Shown in pieces: positions 54,053 to 62,571 of a stretch of DNA of 64,000 bases. Below the pieces are notes generated by a model. The model worked only from the letters and a program-made list of their open reading frames with translations. It searched no databases and was not told the origin of the DNA. This DNA is from Ignavibacteriota bacterium. Lineage in GTDB: Bacteria; Bacteroidota; Ignavibacteria; UBA10030. The DNA lies in the NCBI GenBank assembly GCA_003142475.1, contig PLMK01000008.1, positions 120,535 through 184,534 of the forward strand. The letters are read 5' to 3'. Numbering within the stretch: position 1 is the stretch's first letter; every line of letters begins with the position of its first letter. The translations under genes and the position numbers were made by a program.

Positions 54053-54445
54053 TTGGAAGACAACATTCATATATCGTTTTCGATCGATACCAAAGCTGGT
54101 ATTGTAACGCTAGATTACTCCGGGGATCCGTCCTTCGACGAATGGGCGTCGACAATGGAGGCAGTCCTTCGGGACGCTGCGTTCCGTACAGGCTACGGAA
54201 TCTTGATTGACCGGAGCCACCTTAAAACAATACCAGAAACGCAGTATATTCGGCGCGTTGTAGAGTATGTCCAGTCACACGAGTCTCTATTGGGTGATAG
54301 CCGTGTTGCCATACTAATCAGCAGTATCGGTGCCTACGGCATGGTTCGTATGTCTCAGATACTCTTCGACGATTTGACTGGCAAGACGCAAGCTTTTACC
54401 GACCGTGCTGCGGCTTTGAAGTGGCTTCACGATGTTGGCACTTAG
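54053..54445 (+). CDS. SpoIIAA/STAS-like cassette protein 1
   Basis: 130 residues, probably from the TTG at 54053, 11 bases after the R' box of site A; no ATG is close. The alternation of strands and helices (AGIVTLDYSGDPSFDEWAST, GILIDRSH, RVAILISSIGAYGMVRM, AAALKWL) resembles SpoIIAA-like/STAS domains. It is a distant relative of the next cassette gene. Such small cytoplasmic proteins are common integron cassette cargo. The function is unknown. Confidence 0.65.
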   Translation: MEDNIHISFSIDTKAGIVTLDYSGDPSFDEWASTMEAVLRDAAFRTGYGILIDRSHLKTIPETQYIRRVVEYVQSHESLLGDSRVAILISSIGAYGMVRMSQILFDDLTGKTQAFTDRAAALKWLHDVGT

Positions 54446-54479
54446 TACAAGGTCATCTAGAGCTGATGGTAAGACAGCC

Positions 54480-54679
54480 GCCTAACCAGGGGGTCAAGCT
54501 CGGCTTGTCCAGATAATTGAATCACGCGAAGCGTGATCCTTATATTTTTAAAGAGCGCATTGCGAAATTCATGGCGAGCAGAGGTTTGGTACAAATTTGA
54601 AAGTTATCAGCATGAACTCGTTTCGTTTTCAACATTTTAAAAATTATCGTTGCGGCGGCTTAGCGCCTATGCGTTAGGT
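54480..54679 (+). repeat. attC-like site B
   Basis: Begins GCCTAAC and ends GTTAGGT. Its 3' end GGCTTAGCGCCTATGC pairs with the 5' word CCAGGCGCTCAAGC of sites A and C with one extrahelical base, a feature of attC. Its own 5' end is changed to CCAGGGGGTCAAGC. A small hairpin (ATCACGC/GCGTGAT) is inserted. It follows the first cassette gene by 34 bases. Confidence 0.65.
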
Positions 54680-54721
54680 GGTAAGAAATTAGTCATCTGT
54701 ATGAAAAGGGTGTATTAGGGA

Positions 54722-55108
54722 ATGCCAGTAACATATCGGTTCGATTCTAATATAGTTACAATAGAAATGGTTGGTGAATATTCTATGGACGATATTCCTA
54801 CGACCATTCTCAACTCGCTTGCGGATTCTAATTGTCCGGCAAACCCTTCCATATTGATTAATCTGAGTGAATCTCTGAGTATTTATAAAAGGTCTTCAAA
54901 AGATGTCATAACTATGGCACGCTCTCTTGTATCACTGGGTAAACAATTCAATAATTGTATCGCGTTGGTTGCTCCAAATGATTTACAATACGGTCTGATG
55001 CGTATGGGCTCCGTTTTCTCGGAAGAACATGGAATGAAGGTTGAAATATTTCGTACTTTCGCTAAAGCTCGTCAATGGTTACTTTCATTAGATTCGCATA
55101 CCGCCTAA
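54722..55108 (+). CDS. SpoIIAA/STAS-like cassette protein 2
   Basis: 128 residues from an ATG with AGGGA just upstream. Fold pattern and the segment YGLMRMGSVFSEEHGMKVEIFRTFAKARQWL parallel the first cassette protein (YGMVRMSQIL then AAALKWL). Its stop codon TAA lies inside the R'' box of site C, an arrangement normal for integron cassettes. The function is unknown. Confidence 0.7.
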   Translation: MPVTYRFDSNIVTIEMVGEYSMDDIPTTILNSLADSNCPANPSILINLSESLSIYKRSSKDVITMARSLVSLGKQFNNCIALVAPNDLQYGLMRMGSVFSEEHGMKVEIFRTFAKARQWLLSLDSHTA

Positions 55109-55291
55109 CCAGGCGCTCCCCGCTAGAAAGCCGCGGGGCAAGCAAGCTAACGGAATGAGCGTGGTGCAATTTACATGGCGGGTATAGGTTTCGTTTATTA
55201 TATTATGAAAGTTTGCAGTGCACGGTGGCGCTTTACGCCATAGCGGGGAACACGACAGTATGAGGCACCACTAAGCGCCCATCTGTTAGGT
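55103..55291 (+). repeat. attC-like site C
   Basis: Begins GCCTAAC and ends GTTAGGT. The word CCAGGCGCT is complementary to AAGCGCCC near the 3' end. A GC-rich hairpin (CCCCGC/GCGGGG) interrupts the 5' part, after which CAAGCTAACGGAATGAGC rejoins the sequence of site A. No further site follows, so this is the visible edge of the array. Confidence 0.65.
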
Positions 55292-55329
55292 GGCATCAAA
55301 TTACAAAATCCATAAGGAGAAGAAAAATT

Positions 55330-56166
55330 ATGAAAAGAATCAGTTACATCTTACTCGGCATTTTATTTATTTCATTTTTAAGTATGGGGATTACTCTTGC
55401 ACAAGAAGATGTCCAGGGAAGCAAGGATCACCCATTGATAACCCGCATGCCCGACTATTACATTAGCGAGTATACTATATCTGAGTTTGGCGGAGTTGAT
55501 CCGACGGTGGTTGGGGGTCAGGATGTTCACTGGGAAGGGAAAGTGTACTCCTTCGGTTATACGCGGAAGGAGGGTGGTCGGCCCATTAGTATGCTGCAGA
55601 TAGTGCGAAACTACGAAGCGGCGATCAAACGGGCCGGTGGAAAGATCCTCGGCACCGGCGATGAAAGACGGATGGCAGCCGAGATCAGAAAAGACGGTAC
55701 TTTGACTGGGGTCTATGTCGAAGCGTTCAACGACGCTAGGAGTTATAGTCTGACGATTGTCGAGTCGCAGACGATGAAGCAGGAGGTCGTCGCAGACGCT
55801 AAGGCGATGCGGAATGACCTCGCCGAAACAGGCAAGACGATAATCCAAGGCATCTATTTCGATACCGGTTCGTCTATAATCAAGTCTGAGTCAGAGCCAG
55901 CCCTGGTAGAGATGGTGAAGCTGTTTAAAAACTCTCCCGAACTCAAGGTTTATGTCATCGGCCATACGGACAATGTCGGCAGCCTTGAATCAAACCTCAA
56001 ACTCTCTTCTGACCGCGCCGCTTCCGTGATCAAGGCGCTCACTGCGCGAGGCGTAGCAGCGTCACGCCTGAAATCTGCTGGAGTCGGTCCATATTCGCCG
56101 GTAACCTCAAATGACACGGATGGAGGCAAGGCGAAGAACCGTCGGGTGGAGTTCGTCAAACAATAG
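55330..56166 (+). CDS. OmpA-family peptidoglycan-associated protein
   Basis: 278 residues with a signal peptide (MKRISYILLGILFISFLSMG) behind AAGGAGAAG. A unique N-terminal domain (about residues 35-165) precedes an OmpA C-terminal domain: FDTGSSIIKSES, VIGHTDNVGS and AKNRRVEF, which bind peptidoglycan. Its base composition is more GC-rich than its neighbours by eye. It lies 38 bases after site C and could be array-associated or the first chromosomal gene. Confidence 0.88.
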   Translation: MKRISYILLGILFISFLSMGITLAQEDVQGSKDHPLITRMPDYYISEYTISEFGGVDPTVVGGQDVHWEGKVYSFGYTRKEGGRPISMLQIVRNYEAAIKRAGGKILGTGDERRMAAEIRKDGTLTGVYVEAFNDARSYSLTIVESQTMKQEVVADAKAMRNDLAETGKTIIQGIYFDTGSSIIKSESEPALVEMVKLFKNSPELKVYVIGHTDNVGSLESNLKLSSDRAASVIKALTARGVAASRLKSAGVGPYSPVTSNDTDGGKAKNRRVEFVKQ

Positions 56167-56328
56167 ACCTTTGATTTTGCGGCAGAGATTTAATTCATTA
56201 AGTCTAATGGAGGCGTGATGGATCACGCTTCTACTAGTACACTATCTTTATTTAAAGGAAACGTTTGATACATTTCGGATGTTTATAATCTACAAGTCAA
56301 CCATATTAATTATCCAAGGAGATGTCAT

Positions 56329-57159
56329 ATGATCAAGAAAGCATTTTATATACTCGTTGCAACTGTTTCCTTTGCCGTAATAATGTATGGACAAGCTCAA
56401 TTGCGTGTACCGCGAATCAGCCAGGGAGCAAAAGTCTCCCAGATGGTTGGCTTAAGTGAAGTCTCGATTTCGTATTGCAGGCCGGGTGTAAAAGGCCGCG
56501 AAATTTGGGGTGCATTGCTGCCATATGATGTCGTCTGGCGGGCAGGCGCTAACGAACCGACCCTCATAACTTTTAGCGATGATGTGACCATCGAAGGAAA
56601 TAAACTCAAAGCCGGAACATATCGGTTCGTAGTGATTCCTTCAAAGACGGGAGATTGGGCGCTCATCTTTAACTCCGAGATCAAGAATTGGGGAACAGTG
56701 TATGAAGCAAAGTTTGACACACTGAAAATAATGGTAAAACCGGAAACCGGAATGAATGAAGAATGGATGTCGTTTAGCTTTACGGATTTGACGCCTGCCT
56801 CTGCACGTGTTGTGCTCGCGTGGGAAAAAATCAGGTTGAGCTTTAAGTTTGAAATCAACATACTTGCGAAGTTACAAGCATCTATGGGAAATTGGCAATT
56901 GCTTAACAACGCAGCACGGTTCACGCTCGATAATAAGATGTTCCTTGATGAAGGACTTGCATGGGTGGAACGCTCTATCGTTCTTGACAAGAATGCGCGC
57001 AACCTCCAGACTAAAGCGGAGCTGCTTGCACAAACCGGAAAGGTTGGCGATGCAATCACGACGGCTGAAGAAGCCGTGAAGATCGCGAAAGAAAAAGACC
57101 CGAAGGCAAATACAAGTGGATTAGAAAAGATGATTGCAGATTGGAAAGCCAAGAAGTAG
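56329..57159 (+). CDS. DUF2911 secreted protein
   Basis: 276 residues with a signal peptide (ILVATVSFAVIMYGQAQ) behind AAGGAGATG. SEVSISYCRPGVKGREIWG, VWRAGANEPTLITFSDDV and GTYRFVVIPSK are typical of DUF2911, a beta-rich domain common in Bacteroidota. The C-terminal 100 residues form TPR-like helices. Exported; function unknown. A strong terminator follows. Confidence 0.88.
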   Translation: MIKKAFYILVATVSFAVIMYGQAQLRVPRISQGAKVSQMVGLSEVSISYCRPGVKGREIWGALLPYDVVWRAGANEPTLITFSDDVTIEGNKLKAGTYRFVVIPSKTGDWALIFNSEIKNWGTVYEAKFDTLKIMVKPETGMNEEWMSFSFTDLTPASARVVLAWEKIRLSFKFEINILAKLQASMGNWQLLNNAARFTLDNKMFLDEGLAWVERSIVLDKNARNLQTKAELLAQTGKVGDAITTAEEAVKIAKEKDPKANTSGLEKMIADWKAKK

Positions 57160-57176
57160 AAACGATTGTGAAGTAC

Positions 57177-57212
57177 AACGCCTTCCGGAAAATTATTCGG
57201 AAGGCGTTTTTG
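57177..57212 (+). terminator. Rho-independent terminator
   Basis: AACGCCTTCCG (57177-57187) and CGGAAGGCGTT (57198-57208) are perfect 11-bp arms followed by TTTTG. It ends the DUF2911 transcript and may also serve the convergent symporter gene. Confidence 0.85.
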
Positions 57213-57240
57213 TTTCTGATTAAATATTTTTCCGTGATGG

Positions 57241-58950
57241 CTATGATGAGGCCAAGCTATCGGAAGTTTTGGTTCTCTCGAAAACGGAGAGAATGATTCC
57301 AACACCAACCACAACAAAACACCCAATGACGTTATACCACAACCAGGCGATAGATGTGAATCGAAAGCAATACAAGACTACAATCTCACCCGACAAAGCG
57401 CCAACGAATGCGGCTGTTCCTTTGACCGGCTTGAAATAGAACGCCAGAAGAAAAATACCGAGCATCGTTCCATAAAAGAGCGAACCGAGAATGTTTACTG
57501 CCTCAACCAGAGATCCCATCCTGCCTGCGTACTGCGCGAATGCAATTCCATACAAACCCCAAAATGCCATCATGATACGCGAAACCATGAGATAATGCTT
57601 TTCACTTGCCTCACGCTTGATGAAGCGTTTATAGACATCAATGATGGAGGTTGTTGCCAGAGCACTTAATTCACCGGAGGATGAAGACATCGACGCGGTG
57701 AAAATACATGCAAAGATCAATCCCACTAACCCCACCGGCAAGTAGGTCAACACAAAGGTCAGGAAAATATAATTTGTATCACGTGTGTCGGATTTGCGAT
57801 CATTTTCTTCAAGAAGATTGGATGCTTCTGCTCGGACCGCATCGTACCGCTGCTGGAGCAATTGTAGTTCTTTTTTCTTCTCGGCAATTCGGACATCATC
57901 ATGTTGATGCCGAGCTTGCAAGTATTCTCGGATCTCTTCCGATTTCTTCTGAAATAAATTATTATGCTTCTCTTCTAATTGCCGGTAATCTTGCGCGCGT
58001 ACTCCCGACTTCACTTTTCCAACTTCGACGGGATTGAAGACTAATGGAGGTTGAACGAATTGAAAAAACACAAAGACCATCACTCCAATGAACAGGATAA
58101 AGAATTGCATCGGTACTTTCGCCAAACCATTGAACAACAGCGCAAGACGACTTTGTGTTACCGATTCACCGGTCAAATACCGCTGAACCTGCGACTGATC
58201 TGTTCCGAAATAGGCAAGTGCAACGAACATACCGCCAATAATACCCGACCAGACATTATACCGGTTGCGGAAATCGAGAGAGAAATCGATCGTATTCAAC
58301 TTTCCCATTACAGCAGAGACAGAAAGAGCGTCGGTGAAAGAGATTTCTTTAGGAAGCAAGTAAAGAGCTACGCCGAGCGCGATACACATCCCGGTCATAA
58401 CAATAATGAGTTGAAAAAAATCTGTATAGTTAACCGCTTTAACGCCTCCGGAGGTTGTGTAGATGATGACAAGACCGCCGATGATAATAGAAGTGATCCA
58501 TATGTCGATACCAAGCATAACGGAAAGGATAAGTGATGGTGCATAGATTGTTATCCCGGCAGCAAGTCCGCGGGAAATGAGAAAAATCAGAGTTGTCAGC
58601 ACTCTGGTTTTTGTATCGAAACGGTTTTCAAGATATTCGTACGCTGTGTAAACTCCAAGTTTGTGGAAGATAGGAACCGCGGTGATGCAAAGAATTACCA
58701 TCGCAATCGGTAAGCCAAAATAGAATTGCACAAATCGCATTCCGTCTACATATGCCTGACCTGGAGTTGATGTGAAGGTAATGGCGCTTGCCTGTGTCGC
58801 CATAATTGCGAACGCAACCGTATACCACTTCATCGACCTATCTGCTAACAGAAAGCCCTTGATATTTCGGCTTCCTCGACCCTTCCACATCCCATAGAGG
58901 ACGATGAAGAGGATGGTTGTTGCAAGCACAATCCAGTCAAGTTGTCTCAT
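57241..58950 (-). CDS. Sodium:solute symporter (SSS family)
   Basis: 569 residues with about thirteen membrane segments. FAIMATQASAITFTSTPGQA and TTSGGVKAVNYTDFFQL are SSS signatures, and FTASMSSSSGELSALATTSI the sodium-site helix. A long charged segment of about 75 residues (RQLEEKHNNLFQKKSEEIRE and onward, around residues 330-400) interrupts the core and should form a coiled coil. The solute is probably a sugar or amino sugar given the linked deacetylase. Its start overlaps a 47-residue gene (ATGA). Confidence 0.9.
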   Translation of the reverse strand: MRQLDWIVLATTILFIVLYGMWKGRGSRNIKGFLLADRSMKWYTVAFAIMATQASAITFTSTPGQAYVDGMRFVQFYFGLPIAMVILCITAVPIFHKLGVYTAYEYLENRFDTKTRVLTTLIFLISRGLAAGITIYAPSLILSVMLGIDIWITSIIIGGLVIIYTTSGGVKAVNYTDFFQLIIVMTGMCIALGVALYLLPKEISFTDALSVSAVMGKLNTIDFSLDFRNRYNVWSGIIGGMFVALAYFGTDQSQVQRYLTGESVTQSRLALLFNGLAKVPMQFFILFIGVMVFVFFQFVQPPLVFNPVEVGKVKSGVRAQDYRQLEEKHNNLFQKKSEEIREYLQARHQHDDVRIAEKKKELQLLQQRYDAVRAEASNLLEENDRKSDTRDTNYIFLTFVLTYLPVGLVGLIFACIFTASMSSSSGELSALATTSIIDVYKRFIKREASEKHYLMVSRIMMAFWGLYGIAFAQYAGRMGSLVEAVNILGSLFYGTMLGIFLLAFYFKPVKGTAAFVGALSGEIVVLYCFRFTSIAWLWYNVIGCFVVVGVGIILSVFERTKTSDSLASS

Positions 58951-59090
58951 TTAAACGCTTCGGAAAAGGAATAGAAAAGAATAATCAATCCGAATAAATT
59001 GAGAAGAACGACGAGATAGATTTTTTTCCATGAACCGAGGATGGGCGGCATTTCTTCAATGTTATCGTTATTAGAATTCAAGTTTTCCAT
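58947..59090 (-). CDS. 47-residue membrane protein coupled to the symporter
   Basis: An ATG at 59090, 8 bases after GGAG, begins 47 codons: a polar start (MENLNSNNDNIEEMPPILGS) and one membrane helix (IYLVVLLNLFGLIILFY). The stop overlaps the symporter ATG. It resembles in layout the small partners found before some SSS transporters and may be a transporter subunit. Confidence 0.72.
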   Translation of the reverse strand: MENLNSNNDNIEEMPPILGSWKKIYLVVLLNLFGLIILFYSFSEAFK

Positions 59091-59123
59091 CGATTAGCTC
59101 CGTCCTCAGTTTTAGGCTTTCTT

Positions 59124-61628
59124 TCAGTGATGTACGGCCTTCGGTGCTGACTGACGATCACCATGCAGTGAGAGAATATTGGCAAATAAACGATACGCAC
59201 CTTCCACACCTGCAGGCAACTGACGGAAGAATGCGTAGGCACAATACACATAATATCCTTTTCCGTACTTTGTAGTCAGCAAACCACCTGCTCGATCCGG
59301 TTCGTTCGTATCGTGGCAACTGATCACCGAGTCATACTTTATATCCCAGCGATCTGCAAAATACAATCCCCGTTCCTGAATCCATCCCTTGAAATCATCC
59401 TCGTTGATTTTGTTGGGCGTTGTCAATAAAGGATGATTCTGGTTTAAGAAAGTGATTTTGGCATCTTCTTCGGCGACTCGATCTCGCGAGATATTCAATG
59501 GATACGGTCCAATATTATCTGCCTCATTTCTTTGCGGAGTGATATATTGAATTACATATGTTCCTCCGTGTTTTACATAATCCATAAAACGTTGCTGATG
59601 AATTCGAAGTTTCGGCCGCGCATTGTATGCCCTCACTCCTGCGACGATAACATCATACCGGTCAAGATTTCCTTCTGCCAGTTCATCATCCGTAAGAAGC
59701 GAGACTGAATATCCCATCTGCCGGATTGCAGAAGGTACTTCGTCGCCGGCCCCCATAATGTATCCGACAGTGCGCCCGTTTTTTTTGAGATCGACTCTTA
59801 AAAGCTTTCCCTCGGCGAGTGGAAACATTATTTGCGGCGGAATATGCTTGTACTGTGCCGTTTGCAAACCGAGGTCCACAGTCGTTTTTCCAATCTCAAC
59901 TTCTCCGATGAACGTACCATTCTTTGCACCGTTGAGCGGATGCACAGCAAAGGAGAAAGTCTGCTCGTCACCCTTATTCTGAAATTGAAACTCAGACCGC
60001 TCAGGCACAACACTCCAAAATTCCGGTAGTTTCAATCTTACTGTCCCCCGTGCATTCGATATCGAGGTTTTGAGAGAAAGATATATTCGTCGTTCAGATA
60101 AATCTGGAAAAAGAACGACTGGCTCTTGGACATTGACAACAACCGGCGGAACAATTTCAATTGGATGCAGTAACTCTCCATCTATTGGATCGACGATTCT
60201 TTGATGTAGTGGGATATCGACTTTCAATTTTCCATCAGGTGAAGAGAGTGTAACTGTAACATTGATAGGTGGTGCGTTCTCCGGCTGGCCGATTAAAAGT
60301 TGATCCGAAATATTGTACGAGCCGACATTAGGCTTCTCTGTTAACCAGTACGGTTGAGAATATTTTATTTGTTTAGGTAGTATCAAAGTAAAGTTGGAAC
60401 GGATGGGCTTGTTTGTTTCAAGTTTTGCATGGAAGAGAGTATCTGTTTTGCCAAATGGTAGTACGATGTGCTCAAGAATAAAAGGATATGCCGATCGATT
60501 GACGATTGTCGTGGCGAGTTTCACTTCCCCACCTGGAACTGCGGGATTATCAAGAGTCGCAGCATCAATCCATGCTCCGGCACACGCAAAAATCACACGC
60601 GTCAATATTTCCTTTTTGAAACTAACCCATGGATCTTGTGTGAGAGTATTAAGTTGGCTCAAGGCTTTGAACAGCAATGGAATTGATTGAGCTGGTGTTT
60701 CATCATCAAACTTCCTATAGGCTTCATCAAGAATTTTTCCAACGCTATCTGCGCCTTTTACTCTTGACCATCCAGAATTGATTCCATCAAAAAGATCTTT
60801 CTTTGCAGTATCTCCTGCAACGTGTTGGAAGTAGTTTAAAGACTCGCCGCGGTTCTGCCCAGCACCCATACCTTGACTTTTATGCATGCTCCGTCCCTCG
60901 CCGGCAATTTCAGTAAACGATTTTCCGAGCAAAGGAGAATACACCCCAACATCCATAGTCACCATAGGCATAGCTTTCTGCATAGTATCGGTTTGCAACG
61001 GACGGAATCCATTCCACACAATTCGTTTCGCTTGCCACGGTGAAACGTACTGAAGCTGTTTTGGGAAACGAGATGGATCTGCCGCAGCATGAAATGCTTC
61101 CTCCGCAAGTATCGCAGATGCTGTATGATTTCCGTGACCTCCAAGTGTCGGCGTGAACCGCGTCACAATAACATCTGGTCTGAATGTGCGAATAACCCAG
61201 ACCACATCGGCAAGAGTTTCTTCTTTTCCCCAGAAGCGGAGAGTTTCCTCCGAGGTCTTGGAAAAGCCGAAATCAATTGCGCGCGTGAAGTATTGTTCTG
61301 CGCCATCAATTCTTCGTGCAGCAAGGAGTTCTTGAGTTCGGATTAATCCCAGCATATCTCCCTGCTCAGGACCAAGGAGATTCTGACCTCCTTCACCGCG
61401 TGTGATTGATAGATATGCTGTCCGATAGCACCGATCTTGTGCAAGAGTAGCAAGCAATGCCGTGTTCTCATCATCAGGATGCGCACCTATATAAAGAACT
61501 GATCCCAGCACTGTGAGTTTTTTTAGTGCGAGTTTTATCTCGGCGGCGTCGCGCGGATCTGATGATTGAGTATGCACTAATTGAGCAATGAAAAGAATAA
61601 GGAATAGCAAAGAGATTCGTCGAATCAT
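59124..61628 (-). CDS. PIG-L family deacetylase with C-terminal ThuA/GATase-like domain
   Basis: 834 residues with a signal peptide (ISLLFLILFIAQLVH), starting at 61628 behind AGAGG. GAHPDDENTALLATL (residues 48-62) and GGHGNHTASAI are the zinc motifs of LmbE/PIG-L N-acetylglucosamine deacetylases. The middle is beta-sandwich-like. The last 220 residues (YDVIVAGVRAYNARPKLR, YVKHGGTYVIQYI) resemble a ThuA/glutamine-amidotransferase-like fold. Probably acts on amino-sugar glycans in the periplasm, with the downstream symporter taking up the product. The substrate is inferred. Confidence 0.87.
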   Translation of the reverse strand: MIRRISLLFLILFIAQLVHTQSSDPRDAAEIKLALKKLTVLGSVLYIGAHPDDENTALLATLAQDRCYRTAYLSITRGEGGQNLLGPEQGDMLGLIRTQELLAARRIDGAEQYFTRAIDFGFSKTSEETLRFWGKEETLADVVWVIRTFRPDVIVTRFTPTLGGHGNHTASAILAEEAFHAAADPSRFPKQLQYVSPWQAKRIVWNGFRPLQTDTMQKAMPMVTMDVGVYSPLLGKSFTEIAGEGRSMHKSQGMGAGQNRGESLNYFQHVAGDTAKKDLFDGINSGWSRVKGADSVGKILDEAYRKFDDETPAQSIPLLFKALSQLNTLTQDPWVSFKKEILTRVIFACAGAWIDAATLDNPAVPGGEVKLATTIVNRSAYPFILEHIVLPFGKTDTLFHAKLETNKPIRSNFTLILPKQIKYSQPYWLTEKPNVGSYNISDQLLIGQPENAPPINVTVTLSSPDGKLKVDIPLHQRIVDPIDGELLHPIEIVPPVVVNVQEPVVLFPDLSERRIYLSLKTSISNARGTVRLKLPEFWSVVPERSEFQFQNKGDEQTFSFAVHPLNGAKNGTFIGEVEIGKTTVDLGLQTAQYKHIPPQIMFPLAEGKLLRVDLKKNGRTVGYIMGAGDEVPSAIRQMGYSVSLLTDDELAEGNLDRYDVIVAGVRAYNARPKLRIHQQRFMDYVKHGGTYVIQYITPQRNEADNIGPYPLNISRDRVAEEDAKITFLNQNHPLLTTPNKINEDDFKGWIQERGLYFADRWDIKYDSVISCHDTNEPDRAGGLLTTKYGKGYYVYCAYAFFRQLPAGVEGAYRLFANILSLHGDRQSAPKAVHH

Positions 61629-61881
61629 GTATAATTATCCTCTGTTTGGTGCTTGTTTCTAATTGAGGCGTCGCTCTCGTTTCACTTACAATTTACGATT
61701 CACACCTTCAATCTGCAAGGACGTCTTACTATTGAGAATACCTTTCAATCGTATATCCAATAAAAGTGACAGAGGACTTCGCTTTGTAAGTGATAGATGG
61801 GAGTGCACAAATTACGGCTTGAAACAAAGAGATACTAGCTCTATATTAAAGGTAGTTCAATGCGCAGGGTTGATGTTCTCT

Positions 61882-62571
61882 ATGAAAAAGACAATTCTCG
61901 TTGTCGATGATGAAAAAGATATTGTAGATCTGTTATCCTATAATCTGAATAAAGAAGGTTTAACAGTCATCACAGCGCGTAATGGACGCGAGGCGCTGGA
62001 ACGGGTGAAGCAAAAACCGGATTTAATCATCTTAGATGTAATGATGCCGGAAATGAACGGATTACAAGTCATTCAGGAATTAAAAAAGGATAAGAAAACA
62101 TCATCCATTCCCGTGCTTTTACTTACAGCAAAGGGTTCGGAGACGGACGAAATTGTTGGATTGGAAGTAGGGGCAGATGATTATATCGTCAAACCGGTGA
62201 AGATTGGCAAGATTGTTGCGCGTGTGCATGCGGTACTTCGAAGACAGGAACAGGCTGCTCAAAAAGCAATTCCACACATGGATATTATTTCTATCAAAGA
62301 TTTAGTGATTAACGTGTCCAGCTATACAGCAAGCATTGGAAAACATAAACTTGTGCTTCCAAGAAAAGAGTTTGAAACGCTCGTCTATCTTATTCGTAAC
62401 CGGGGCAGGGTGCTATCACGTGAATCCATTCTCTATGCGGTCTGGGGAGAAAATATTCATGTGGTGGATAGAACGATAGATGTCCACATTAGAAAAATAC
62501 GCGAGAAGCTTGGCACTTATTCAGATTTTATTGAAACTGTTTCCGGTGTTGGATATAAATTTAAAATGTAA
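61882..62571 (+). CDS. phoB: PhoB-like response regulator paired with PhoR
   Basis: 229 residues from the Met at 61882; a Met at 61873 with AGGG 4 bases away is an alternative start. The receiver is intact (VVDDEKD, LIILDVMMPEM, LTAKG, KPVKIGKI) and the winged helix has PRKEFETLVYLIRNRGRVLS. It is followed with no gap by a PhoR-type kinase. Closely similar to the orphan regulator at 50725. It is the best candidate to bind the PHO boxes at 35976 and 36718. Confidence 0.9.
   Translation: MKKTILVVDDEKDIVDLLSYNLNKEGLTVITARNGREALERVKQKPDLIILDVMMPEMNGLQVIQELKKDKKTSSIPVLLLTAKGSETDEIVGLEVGADDYIVKPVKIGKIVARVHAVLRRQEQAAQKAIPHMDIISIKDLVINVSSYTASIGKHKLVLPRKEFETLVYLIRNRGRVLSRESILYAVWGENIHVVDRTIDVHIRKIREKLGTYSDFIETVSGVGYKFKM

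Noticed and set aside
61663..61872. N-terminal extension of the PhoB gene
   Set aside because: The extra residues do not resemble any receiver, and the paralogue at 50725 starts at the equivalent of 61882.
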